In this document: positions 22,830 to 34,238 of the stretch, one piece after another
Layout: every line of letters begins with the position of its first letter
Position numbering within the stretch: position 1 is the stretch's first letter
NCBI RefSeq assembly: GCF_021134715.1
Contig: NC_060028.1
Span: forward strand, 1,014,501 to 1,078,500
Length of the DNA stretch: 64,000 bases
Direction of reading: 5' to 3'
From: Daphnia pulex
Lineage: Eukaryota > Arthropoda > Branchiopoda > Diplostraca > Daphniidae
Notes under the pieces: generated by a model
The model's input: the letters and a program-made list of their open reading frames with translations, nothing else
The model's database searches: none
Told to the model about the DNA's origin: nothing
Translations under genes and position numbers: made by a program

Positions 22830-23861
22830 CTCGTATTTTCTCTACTCAGGTCCCACAGACTGAATATTTCATTTACATTTAATCACTAATACCAATATTT
22901 GTTTATCCCTTGTAATTAGGGCAGAGCTGCTGCTCATATATTGTCTATGTTGATTTAACGAATATTTATTAACGCACAGCACGTATCTAGATATATATTC
23001 TATCTACTAACACCAATCTAATCTAATACGCATGTCTATCCTCTTATTAAACAGCTTTCCGGATCCAGGTGCCAGGGGTGTCTGTGCTGACGTAGTGACG
23101 TGACATAGACTTGCTGAAGGCCTCCGCTTATTTGTCTGACCAATTTAGCTTTGCAAACAAAACAAAAAAATTACCGAAGGCTGCTTTTTTTTTGTCGTCA
23201 TAGTATGGAATGGATTAGTCGTCGATTGCCTTTTCTCTCCGATTTTGATAATAACGAGAGGGCGGCACGCAATCCTACAACTCACAGGTATGTCGCCCTC
23301 CTCGTCTCTCCCCCCAACAGCCAAAACTTGTTGCTCTTTTGCGTCTGAGATACATATCTTGTTCGTATTTTCTAGATGAAGTCAGAGGAGAAATAGAATG
23401 AAAGCTCGAAAAATTGATGGGACAAGGTGTCGAACTCTACTCTCGCCAGCCTTTAGCGTCGAACGTTATCATCCTTAAACCTCTCAGCGCATCTCCACTG
23501 CCGAGTTAGTTAAAAGGTATTTAACTATTTAATCTCGTTCAAAAAAAACAAAACAAAAGAAAATTAAAAACGTTTTTTCGTTCAGGGTTCGCCATCTCTC
23601 ATACCGGTCTATTACAGCAGTAGCCAACCTTCGAGTACTACGGCGTACAAGAATGTCCCACGTCTTACGATGATAATCGATTTGACTTGCCCCAACGAGT
23701 TTATCTCAAGTTTTTTTTTTAATTTTCAATATGCCGTGCATATCAATTGTTAGTAGTATTGTTAGTAACTGGGGTTAGTAAGGGTTAGTACATACATAGT
23801 TATATTATACAGGGCGATATGGGGAACATCAATGGGATACAATGTGGTGGAGGGCGGGGGG
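22830..23861. other. Intergenic
   Basis: No gene I can support. Short open stretches around 23150-23510 read plausibly (WISRRLPFLSDFDNNERAAR; MGQGVELYSRQPLASNVIIL) but cannot be joined into a gene. They may be a relic. Confidence 0.45.
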
Positions 23862-23944
23862 ACAATGTGGCGGAAGTGGGGATCGAACCCGGGACAATTG
23901 AATACAACGCTAGATGCTATAACCATTATATCATGGTCGCATAT
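23862..23944 (-). repeat. tRNA-like relic or SINE head
   Basis: On the minus strand it has an A-box-like TGATATAATGG and a perfect GGGTTCGATCC B box at tRNA spacing, with an overall resemblance to tRNA-Gly. Acceptor and anticodon stems do not pair, so it is not a working tRNA. A tRNA-derived SINE head or pseudo-tRNA fits best. Confidence 0.5.
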
Positions 23945-24032
23945 CCTCACCAAACTATTTCCGGAAGTAGATCATATCCTAAAAAAGTATTGGCTGAGCA
24001 TATCTAACAATATTTCATTTCTAGGTTGCATT

Positions 24033-24105
24033 ATTTAATAGCCCAGTGGTATAGTGTTGGATTGACACGCCGGAGTCCAGGGTTCAAATCCCATCAAAGA
24101 CATTT
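24033..24105 (+). repeat. tRNA-like relic, Val-like anticodon loop
   Basis: TAGCCCAGTGG (A box) and GGGTTCAAATCCC (B box) at tRNA spacing, with the loop TTGACAC (GAC). The acceptor stem does not pair and the T-stem is short, so this is a relic. It faces the other way from the one at 23862-23944. Confidence 0.5.
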
Positions 24106-27100
24106 TTTCACTAGGTCATTCTACCAATTTGCGCAACAAGAAATCTCAGAGTTACCTCATAAGAAAAGAAGAAGCGAAAGCATATGGGGTTTTTAATTCA
24201 TTCTTAACAAAACCAGAGTCATCTTGGTTGCAGCAGGAGATGAGTTAAATTCTATTTTTTAAATTTTTATTCAAGTTTAAGGAAAACAAAATTACAAACA
24301 AAATAATCACAAACTACCTTGCTAACGCAGGCTCTGAACGCAGGTAGTTGACATGGATATGTGCGTTGGGGCATTCCACCGCTAGGTGACTCTACTACTA
24401 CCAACGGAAAATCGTCTGCTCGTGCTCGTACGTCAGTTCCAAACTTGATGGGTTGGCAAGTTCAAGTTGGGAACCATAATTCGTGTTTAGATGATATAGC
24501 ATGATAGATTCAAGGTGAAATAAAAATTAAAGATGATTTCATTTCTTAGGTATGGGTAAGGCCATTCGAAGGCCACGAGTTAATGTTTCCGCCGGTGGAT
24601 TTATTTGAAGATTTTATTTGATTTCATCTGATTAGAACTACTCTTCATTTCCTGTGACATTGGAGGAGCAGCCAGGAGAATCGAGACACCATCTCGGACA
24701 TCATGGCCCTTTGATGAAGATCAGGTGATGGAGTTATTCAAAGGTTAGCATCCATGTTTCTTCTGCTTTAGCGCCTGCCATTACTTCAGTTGTGTCTCCT
24801 TGTGTTTTAATTGCATTACAAGTTTCATAATCAGGGCTTCTCAATGTATGACCTAACAGTGGCACATGACTTACTTAAAAGAAAGAATGTTATGATGTTG
24901 AACGGGAATGGACCTTCTTCATTAATTGAATATATTGAAATGGAAACTCCTTACCCTTCTATAGTTTTCTTTTCACTGGGTACTCGTGTACATTCATGTG
25001 AGGGTGAATGTATTCACGGGGACGTTATCCTTACCCCTTCCCCTCCTGATGTCGCCACTTTTACCCACAAAAACTCGTTCAAAATTACATTATATTCTTT
25101 TCAATTAGGTACGTAAAAGGAGTTGGCTTAAAAACAGGAATCAGAACTAATTAAAATTGTCGTCTTAGTACATTTCTGAATAGGGATGGGGACTACTAAT
25201 GGTATTTTTCTGCATTACGTTGTTACGTACTGATTCGTTGAACACATTCTGAAAAATATTTTCTTTATTATTTAAAATAGTAACTAACCCTTTTTAAGTT
25301 TAAGTGTTGAACCATGAATTCTGTTTTATTTCTTTTTATTTTTAACAGGTCCATCCAAACTTCCTAAGGGACTGGCTTAACAAAAAGGACACAATGGAGG
25401 TTTTCATGGAATCCCCATAATGGGTATCAACTATAAACTAAACATTTGTTTACTACTAATCAGCGATGCAATAGTATAGTATACATGATTAATTCACTTT
25501 TTATTAATTAGGCAACGAAATAATTTCGTCATGGATATGCAGACCGAGAGAGCAGTGTACCCAATTAGTAAAACCGGTCGACGAAAAGAAGTTTAAATTC
25601 ACCATTCCGGTAAAGTTGAACTTGAAACGAGTATAATATTTATTGTTTCTTTTTTAAAGCATTGTACTTTCTGCGGAAGTGGAAACCGTAAGATATATTA
25701 CCGCAATTAGCAACTATATTATTAATCCTGTAAGTCGGTACTCAGCAAATGCGAATTTGTTGGATTCGGAACGATAAAACGTTTAGGTACAGGATATAAA
25801 ACTGTAGAAGGTCTATTTTCTCATGGGGTTCATCTTACGCCGTATTTTTCAGGCCGCCAGGCGCCAGCTATCTGTGCATTGGCTCGATGGAAATTTTTGC
25901 TAATCTGATCTAATGACAGTCAAGAGTGGGAGAATTGCATTATTATTTATATAATAGGCTAAGGCCATAGGAAACATTTCAGCTCTTATTGGTCGACGTA
26001 ATTCGAAAGAGAAACATGCCAAGAGGCAGAGCAGATTCGCTTACATCCGACTCTGATCCGGATTTGATAATTTGTTCACCTCCGGTATACGTTCGTCATT
26101 CTGGACCACACCCTATACATGCAACGGTAACGGTGTCATTGGTACTTTAAAGTAATAGAAAAGAAAAAAAGTTTGGTGCGATGAAAAGTTTTCACCATCC
26201 AGGTTCAGCTCATTTTCGGATAGTAGCACTTGTGTTCAATATAAATTTGTTTCCTTCTTGAAGTTGAAACTTTAGACGGATGTACTGGCGTTTCGTTGTT
26301 TTTCGATTGTACAATAGAGATCACGCCACGAAAGTCTTCGCTCATTAGAAATATTTTTGATAACATTTTAAAACTTGGCGTCCTAAAAAAAAATTAGATC
26401 TTGTCGTGTTGGTGTGATGTGTGAATTGTGCGATGTTGGTAGACAATTTGTAGAGGGAGCAATTTTGGCAATCGTGTGTGGTCTTATCTTATCCACGGCA
26501 AACACCTTCAATTTCCTTTCTATTTGCCATTCGTTCGTATTACTGTCCAGGGCAAAGAAAATTGAAAAAGGGAAAGGTTTTTTTTTTTTCCTTTATTCCA
26601 TGAAAGTTCTTGTATGTGCGGTGTAAATCACTTCAAAATTGTTTCTTTTCACTAACCCACGTTACTCGGTTTTGTTTTCTTTAGGGCAACTCGTTTTCCC
26701 TGTTGTTTGGTGCTGGCTTGCGACACTGACCGGCATTTGAACAACATGTTGAGCTGTTCGCTTTTGCTGTTAGCATTAAGCAACTCTGAAACCTATGCAA
26801 GGAAATATTTCACCTGTACAGTCACCTTGAACCTTGGTAATTATGTTAAGGTCATCAATAATATTGAATTCAAAGGATATTTCATAAAAAGGAAAATTTT
26901 TAAACGTTAGTTTATTGTAGATTGCCAATCACAAAAGAGTATCAGGTCATGCCAGAGATGCAACGTTTTTGCGTAAAAAACTAAAAATCCTTATGGGCCT
27001 TCGTAAGACAACGATTCGAGAAAGTTATTTGGCGGTAAACAATTAATAGTTCCCGTTGCACTGATTTCTCGTTTTGCATTCGATCTAATACCAATACTGA

Positions 27101-27200
27101 TATCTAAATTTGTGGTCTGTTGGTCTAAATTTGTTACCTTCACCTTCTTTTTTACCTGCAGCCCCACCCTCATATTGGCATATTGGTCGTCTCTTTTTCG
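24106..27200. other. Mostly noncoding, with scattered exon-like stretches
   Basis: Several short stretches look coding and border splice-like sites: about 24640-24745 (RRIETPSRTSWPFDEDQ), 25350-25419 (VHPNFLRDWLNKKDTMEVF then a stop), 25512-25610 (SSWICRPREQCTQLVKP) and 26017-26128 (MPRGRADSLTSDSDPD). Their phases do not join, so they may belong to an unrecognised or decayed gene. Nothing else stands out. Confidence 0.35.
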
Positions 27201-27207
27201 TATAAAA
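27201..27207 (+). promoter_or_regulatory. TATA box of RR-2 cuticle gene
   Basis: TATAAAA with a TATCAGTTT initiator-like site about 30 bases later. Confidence 0.75.
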
Positions 27208-27276
27208 TCGTGGAGGAATGACTTGGAAAGTATCAGTTTTCTAGCTGTTTCAAACAAGTCAACTACTGCTCCCAAC

Positions 27277-28278
27277 ATGAAGGTAAAAATCGTAACAACT
27301 AAATTGCATGTTTCACAAGCTGAACAACTAGAAGAAAGTCTTACTTGACGATGAAAGACTTCCGTTCATCATTATTGCTGAGAGTTGAGACTCAAGCGAT
27401 AAATATTTTAGTTACTTAAAATAATTTTAATTTTTTTAAATTCCAGTTCTTCATCCTCGTTGCCCTTTTCGCCTTCGCTGCTGCCGATTCCTACAAGGCT
27501 GCTGAGTACAAAGAACTAAAAAAAGAGGCTCCTAAATACGAGGTCCCCAAGTACGAGGCCCCCAAATACGAGGCGCCCCCTAAATACGAGGCTCCCAAGT
27601 ACGAGGCTCCTAGATACGAGGCTCCTAAGTACGAGACCCCTAAATACGAGACCCCTAAATACGAGGCCCCCAAGTACGAGGCTCCTAGATACGAGGCTCC
27701 TAAGTACGAGACCCCTAAATACGAGACCCCTAAATACGAGGCTCCCAAGTACGAGGCTCCTAGATACGAGGCTCCTAAGTACGAAGAAGTGACATACGTA
27801 AGTTTTCATTTAACTAATTAACTCAGATGACGCAAATTAATTTTCATCCATTGAATTACATTTTCAGGCCCCCCAACCCTACAGCTTCGGATACGATGTC
27901 CAGGATAAAGAATCTTACAATGACTTCGAGCACAACGAGAAGTCTGACTACAACGTAGTCACTGGATCCTACCGTGTTGTTCTCCCCGATAGCCGCATTC
28001 AGATCGTCACCTACAAAGCTGACGCAAACGGATACACAGCTGATGTGAAATACGAAGGCGAAGCCATTTTCCCTGAGAACGCTGAGCCCCAATATAAAGC
28101 TGATGCTTCCTACTCCCCTCCATCCTACAAGGCTCCCCAATACCCAAAACCGGCCTACGTCGCCCCCGCTTACGCCGCTCCAGCCTACACTACTCCAGCC
28201 TACACTACTCCAGCCTACACTACTCCAGCCTACACTACTCCAGCCTACAAAGCCCCTGCTGCCAACCCGAAATATTAA
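27277..28278 (+). CDS. RR-2 cuticular protein
   Basis: Secreted chitin-binding cuticle protein, 255 aa, from exons 27277-27282, 27447-27797 and 27868-28278. The signal peptide MKFFILVALFAFAAAD is split after two codons by the first intron, as in the RR-1 gene. Exon 2 is a run of KYEAP/KYETP/RYEAP pentapeptides. Exon 3 starts with a complete RR-2 domain: YSFGYDVQDKESYNDFEHNE, then VVTGSYRVVLPDSRIQIVTY, then KADANGYTADVKYEG. It ends with AYTTP repeats. The repeats are nearly identical at DNA level, so length variation between individuals is likely. The conserved aromatic residues of the chitin-binding fold are present. Confidence 0.93.
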
Positions 28279-28336
28279 TTTCCGTCAATTTTCGTTTTCT
28301 TCTTTTTGAGTTATCTTAATTAAAATCTTATTATTT

Positions 28337-28342
28337 AATAAA
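28337..28342 (+). terminator. Polyadenylation signal of RR-2 cuticle gene
   Basis: AATAAA about 60 bases after the stop. Confidence 0.65.
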
Positions 28343-30504
28343 GTTTTTAAAAGGTCTTACTTCTCAGTTCTCAACATCCTTTGGCAATTTTTGTAATAAC
28401 GGTGCCATCGTCGAAATCTACAATGTAGAGACAAATAGTTAGCTATATCTAGCAAACTCGAACTGCTAGTGCCGAACATGCAATTGCAATGATAGGTAGA
28501 AGTTTTAACAACCGGGAGTAGGTAATGTTATGCTCACTGACGGTAAGTCAAATTTATGAACGAACTCAATTCAATTGTTACCAGAGCGAGTGAGCGGATA
28601 AAAATAATTCTTATAATTTGTGCTTAAACAATTAACACAAATGATTTGATTAGGTTGATGTTGATTTTTGATTTGGTAGCTGTCACAAAATAAAATAATA
28701 GTATGTTAGTAGCCTTAATTTGTACTTGGCAGTAATTTTTTAAGTCAGAACTCAGAAAGTTGCGCATGAAATTTTTTAATCTTCTCTTCGGTTCTTCTCC
28801 AGTCTCCATAAACGCCATAAATAAATTGGGTAAAATGGTATGTTCGAAAGAAATTTGATGTCGCTAAAATCGCATTGTTTTCTTCTCAATTCTCACGTCG
28901 AAAGATCTAAATAATAGAGTTCGATTCACCTGAAGAATTACACGATATAATTTATTAAATTTGTTATTGCTGTTAATCAACGCGTCGAGCTTTCTAAATT
29001 GGCATCGCCGCTTCTCGATTAGGGAAGTTCGTCTGCAGCGAGTACAGGCCGACAACGCGCCAACTGCCAAGGTGTGATTAATTGTTTTTTTGTTTTTTTT
29101 TTTGTTTTTTGTTTTTTAAATAGTGAGATTATACTGAACTAAGCCTTTATTAAACGAGACTGTAGAATTGTTATTTACCCAATCGAAATACCCAGTGTTA
29201 TTCATGGACCTACCGTCCCCGTTGAACTTGCACGAGGTTGAAAGTCAAGGATACATTTGAAACAGCCCACATCACATCGGTGTGAATAGCAAATAGGAGG
29301 TATTTAACTGTTTATTGTTTCACCCACATTTAACTCTCTAAACTTGTGGAAATAATGTTTCTTTTTACACATATCTCAGTAAGCCCAACACAAAACTTAT
29401 TGGTACATTATCGTTAGGTGATACATTAGTGATTATTGGCACATCAAACAAATTTATGACAACGAGATGTAGTACAGGCTCCCTTCTAAATTTACAGTCT
29501 AGAGGTCAGCTTCAAACTTATCTTTACACAGAATTCATCAAGTGACGTGTGTTTCAATTATTTTGGAAAATTTCAGATTTTGTCAGACTGAACGAAAATC
29601 TCCTTCCCAGTAAAAGAACAACATGGTTAATGAGGATTTGTTGTTTGTAAAATGTTGGCTGCTGTAAACTCTGGTTTTAGTTCCTTTTTGTTTCTTGATT
29701 TGAGGTATCAAATTGGTGTCACTGCAATGTTGTTTGAAAATTGTTGGTATCTTACTAAATTTCCATTCTCCATTCAGGTTAATCATAATCCCTCACAGCT
29801 GTTTTGTGGACTGGTTTCTTACAGCACTATTTGTTACGTCACTGAGAGCGCGAGTAGGCTGCCTACGTCAATAATCTAAAACGCAGTGTGTTTATTGAAA
29901 TTGTGTGGTCCTGGCTCGGTGATCCTTGAGCCAATGCTGGCCTTCGTCCATGACAGAAGAGTGACTTAACTATGGCCTGTAACGACGACCTCTAACTACG
30001 AAACTTCGGCCTGTAACTACCCAACACGAGGTCACTGGGCACTAGCAGTCAAGAGGAACTATGCAACCTTCCACGGCAGTTGCAGACCCCCAAGATCTCC
30101 TGGTCATTCCTTGAGCCCGGTTAAAAGCAAGTCCCTGACAATTATCAGATCATCAAGGATTGTATGGTCTTTGGTTGAGACCCGGATTGCAGAGAGACGT
30201 TTTCAATAACTTGTGAAGTTTATTACCAACATCGTCAAGATTACCCATTAATTTAATAGTGGGTAAGTGTAATGTGTATACTTGAATTGTTATACTGCAA
30301 TCGAAGAGTGGTAGTGCGTAAAGTGACACCTAATAGAAGATATTCGTACTCTTTACTGTGTTGATGATGGAGAAAGAGTCGAACACTCGTTATGGTTACT
30401 TAACTTTAGATTGTCAAGTTAAATTTAGGTATATTTTCAACATGTTCCAACTGATGCAGTGTTTATTAATTATTTTTCAATTACCATAGTAGAGTTCAAC
30501 CTGC
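28343..30504. other. Intergenic with a dispersed repeat
   Basis: No gene seen. The stretch 29881-29967 is about 80 percent similar to the reverse complement of 34743-34828, so it belongs to an unnamed dispersed repeat. Confidence 0.55.
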
Positions 30505-31118
30505 AGACGGGCCTGACAGTTTGCATGTCCTTCACGCTTGAAGGTCACGAGAAACATTACGTAAAACTGGCATGCGGTGGTATAGAGGTTGGGTGAGAAT
30601 GATGCGTGTTTCATCATTAACAAAGCAGGTACAATAGCCAAGCAAGGGTAAGCTATATTTGGTATTCATTTTGATTTTGGTTATTGTAGACCCATCCCCA
30701 GGAACGTCCACCTAAAGAAGGAAAGGCCAGTTTGCATTTTCTTCACGCTCGAAGGTCACGTAAAACATGTCATACGACGGGGGAGAGGTTGGGTGAGGAC
30801 GACACGTGTTGCTTCATTATCAAGCAGGTACAATAGCCGCAAGGCTTAAGAGGTGGGTCAGGGTGAGAAAAAGAAAAAGGCGAGAGAAAAAGCTTCGGAA
30901 ATCTGATAATTTGATATTGGTTTTGTAGACCCATCCCCAGCAACGGAAACCTGCAGAAGGAAAAGGCCAGTTTGCATGTCCTTGACGTTCGAAGGGAGAT
31001 CATTACGTAAAACGTGTCATGCGGTGGTTAAGAGGTTGGGTGAGAATGGGAAGTGTTTGCTTCATTATCAAGCAGGTATAATAGCCGCAAGGCTCAAGAG
31101 GTGAGGGTGAGGAAAAAT
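30505..31118 (+). repeat. Triplicated promoter-like repeat
   Basis: Three head-to-tail copies begin near 30517, 30728 and 30968, about 211 and 240 bases apart. Shared landmarks, in order: CAGTTTGCAT, a GAAGG site, ACGTAAAAC, AGAGGTTGGGTGAG, CAAGCAGGTA with ATAGCC. Copies 1 and 3 carry ATTACGTAAAAC, a PAR-bZIP-type TTACGTAA site. Only the last copy leads into a TATA box. This looks like repeated upstream promoter DNA of a tyrosine-rich gene. Confidence 0.7.
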
Positions 31119-31120
31119 CG

Positions 31121-31128
31121 TATAAAAG
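31121..31128 (+). promoter_or_regulatory. TATA box of tyrosine-rich gene 1
   Basis: TATAAAAG, with a CTCAGTC initiator-like site about 30 bases later. Confidence 0.7.
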
Positions 31129-31221
31129 GAAGGGAGAAAAGGCTATGGGAACTCAGTCGAGTGAGCACCTCCGACACGGCAACAACTGCAGCTCACTATT
31201 TGTCACCAACTGCCTTCTTCA

Positions 31222-31903
31222 ATGTTATACCGGTTCGCAATCACGGGTAAACATTCATTTTTATTTCGAGTCGTGCATTAATTTTATCTTGTCTTCACTT
31301 GATATGACCAGTTATATTCGATAATTAATTTTCAAATAGTTTATAGTACAGTTAACTATGGCGCCATGCTGCTGTTTGGTGTCGCATGGTTAATGGTTGG
31401 GTCGACCACGGGTGTACCGATGTCTTCTGGACATGGTGGATACCAAGCAACAGCAGCAAAATAATAGTACACCACGTCGCCGCCTTACTACACAACAACG
31501 TCTAGATACGCAACATCTACTTACTACGCCGTGGCTCTCAAGTACTACAGCACGGAGTATACGTATACTGTCCCAGCCTACTACACCGAAGTCCCCAAGT
31601 ACTACACGACTACGATTGCTGCCCCATCTTACTACACCGAGGCTCCATCTTATTTCAATACCAAAGCGGTCGAGTACTACACCGAACCGCACGAGTACTA
31701 CTCTGCCCCGAACTACACAACCACAACTGAGGCGGCCAAGTACTACTTAGCCCAGACTTACAACACAGCAGCTGTTCCTTCCCTCTACGTTTAACTGTAA
31801 TACTACACCGAGGATCCAGTCTACTACACCACAACCTACGCTACACCTAGATACTACGACGAAGCCCCCAACTACTACTACACCGAAAAGGCCACATAAC
31901 AAA
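31222..31903 (+). pseudogene. Tyrosine-rich repeat protein, decayed copy 1
   Basis: Exon 31222-31246 joins exon 31352 onward to give a signal-peptide-like start (MLYRFAITVNYGAMLLFGVA, then STTGVPM). The frame meets TAA and TAG at 31462-31467, then runs open in the same frame through YYTEVPKYYTTT and YYTEAPSYFN type repeats to another stop at 31794, and on through YYTEDPVYYTTTY to 31903. Promoter and splice sites look sound while the reading frame is broken, so this is a young pseudogene, or stops are bypassed by unseen splicing. The intact family would be secreted tyrosine-rich proteins suited to crosslinking, an inference from composition. Confidence 0.65.
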
Positions 31904-32131
31904 GTACACTGCCCCAATTTACTTCACTAAGTGTAACTCTGCTCCAAGCTACTACCAAACTGAGGCTCCCGTCTACTACACCAGTACACCAAGACCATCG
32001 AGTATTACACTACAGCCAAATGGTAAATATTCTGTTTCTACACGGAGTTTTTTATTACTTTATTTTTTTTTTCTGTTCGTTTATATGCCAGTTATTATTG
32101 GAAATTGATGTTAAAATTATTTACCGTTTAG

Positions 32132-32815
32132 TTAACTATGGTGTCCTGCTGCTGTTGGTTGTTGTTTCCTTGATGGTCAAGTCGACCACTGGTGTACCGA
32201 TGTCTCGGGTGAATGTGGATATCAAACCCCAACGCCGCCGTCTTATAACACAACAACATACGCAACAACCGGTTACTTCCCCACCAATTCTCCAGAGTAT
32301 AATCCATAACTGATTATGCCCCGAACACCGAAGATACAAAGTATAACTCTGCCCCGAGTTACACCACCAAGGCACCGGAGTACTACACCACCAAGGCACC
32401 GGAGTACTACACCACCATGTATGCTGCCCAGCCTTTTACACCGAGGCCTAAGTACTACCCGTTCCCAGCTACTTCACCGAGGCTCCAGCTTATTACGCTA
32501 CCAAAGCGGTAAAAAACTACACCGAAGTGCCCTTGTACTACTCTGCACCGAATTACTATACAGCGGCTGCTTCCTCGTACTACGTTTGATCGAAATACTA
32601 CACTGAGGTTTCAGTGTACTACACCACAACACACGCTGCCTTCAGCTACTATATCGAGACTGCGCTCCCATACCGATGCTCCTAAGTACTACACAACCAA
32701 GGCACCCGACTATTATATCACTACTTAGGCTGTTCCAACCCACTGCATCGAATCTGCGAAGGATTTCACTGCCCCGAGTTACTACACCATTAAAGCACCT
32801 GAATGTTAAATTTAA
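32132..32815 (+). pseudogene. Tyrosine-rich repeat protein, decayed copy 2
   Basis: The exon after the acceptor at 32131 starts VNYGVLLLLVVVSLMV and STTGVPM, parallel to copy 1. The frame then shifts before the YNTTTYATTGY and YYTTKAPEYY type repeats, which are further broken. No first exon or promoter is obvious. It is a tandem duplicate of the gene 800 bases upstream. Confidence 0.62.
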
Positions 32816-33317
32816 ACCTTCGCTTGTCCAGTTAACTACATTTATCCTCTTGAATACTAGGACCGAAATTTTTGATTGATGTAATTTTGTTCAGATTTGT
32901 CGGTAAAACTTAATAATTCCTAGTTACTTGGAATCGATGATCCTAAATGAGAAAATAAAATTTTTTATGGTAATCATCTTCTACGATTTAACACCTTCAA
33001 GCCTTTTGACATTGCGACTATTTAATATGTTGGAGTTGCTACTATTGCCCAAGTCAATTTGAATTACGAAACATACGTACCGTTTAATGTTAACTCTAAA
33101 TTTTTGAATATAGCTCCATTTTAACTTAAATGTGCGTGTCAGAAGTTGCAGATAATGTTTAGCACTTCATTAGAGTCTGGAAATGATTAATCACTTGGCT
33201 ATAAGACACAGCAAACACAAAACTTAGAAAAGGAATTGCTTTATTGTCCCACCTCCACCCACAATTCCACCACATTTTACAATCACATACACACATAAAT
33301 ACATACATACACTTGAG
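32816..33317. other. Intergenic
   Basis: AT-rich, nothing recognised. Confidence 0.6.
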
Positions 33318-33321
33318 TTAA

Positions 33322-33580
33322 CCCGTTGGCTGCCACGCCATACAACCCGTAGGTTGCTCTCTACTACTCTACGTGCCACGTCTGAAGGATCTATGACCAA
33401 GGTGGGACTTGCCATTGCTGACAAGTCCGTGCTGAAAAGGGGGAACTATGGTGCATTGCCTTGTAACAGGCGCCTTGCGGCAGATTTTGGGCTGGTGCGA
33501 CTTTCCAACCACGAGGCCGAACAGCGCACGCAGCCCGTGCTAAGGAGCTAGGGGAGAACAAAGGCGTGGCAGACAACGGG
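33322..33580. mobile_element. piggyBac-like non-autonomous element (MITE)
   Basis: A 259-base element with terminal inverted repeats CCCGTTGGCTGCCACGCC and GGCGTGGCAGACAACGGG (one mismatch), directly flanked by TTAA on both sides (33318-33321 and 33581-33584). CCC/GGG ends plus TTAA target duplication are hallmarks of the piggyBac superfamily. It is GC-richer than its surroundings, has no transposase and looks whole. Confidence 0.85.
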
Positions 33581-33846
33581 TTAACTAACACTCACAAACA
33601 TATTACCAACAACAAACGATGATGTGCGCCGACATTTTGGAGATACCGACGACGTTTTGGTGTCCACCTTCTCGACGTTCCTTCTGCATTACCTGAATAA
33701 AGATAAAACAATTCTTATTTAGTGACATTCCAATAAAAGTTACATAATACAGATAGAAACAATAATCAGGTTTTTTAGCTCAAAGATTTAAAGATGCAAT
33801 TTTTTAAACTTAAAATCAAGCTTGCAATATTCAGAACTGTTAACTG

Positions 33847-34238
33847 AACAAAGCTCACTTGCTAGTTTTTCGAAAAAAATTCCGGAAGTATACCGGAAGT
33901 AACCACAGCACCTCAACCATTGAGCTGTCATCAAAATAAACCACATATTCGTGATCTCCATGAAATTTGGGGTCGATTGGGTGTGATTTAAACGAAATCC
34001 AAAATTTGGCCAAAATCGAGAATTTTCCTGAACTATAGTTCAGGAAAATTTTCGAAACCGGAAGTACGCGTACGTAAAAAACATAACATGAACTTTACCA
34101 CAAATTTTACGAGGATCACGAATATGTGGTTCTTTTGTGCGTCAGAAGAATATTTACTGAACTACTGACTGAAATGTGAAAACCGGAAGTAGGAAAAAAA
34201 AAAAGCAAATTTCGAAAATTTAACAAGTGAGCTTTGTT
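33847..34238. mobile_element. Fold-back inverted-repeat element
   Basis: The ends are inverted copies (AACAAAGCTCACTTG and its complement), and the similarity continues inward through CCGGAAGTA and ACCACATATTCGTGATC arms. At the middle, 34021-34050 is a perfect 30-base palindrome. So the whole 392 bases could fold into one imperfect hairpin. There is no coding sequence and no clear target duplication. A MITE or fold-back element is the best class. Confidence 0.72.

Noticed and set aside
24033-24105. Working tRNA-Val
   Set aside because: The acceptor stem does not pair and the T-stem has only three pairs, so it is listed as a relic.
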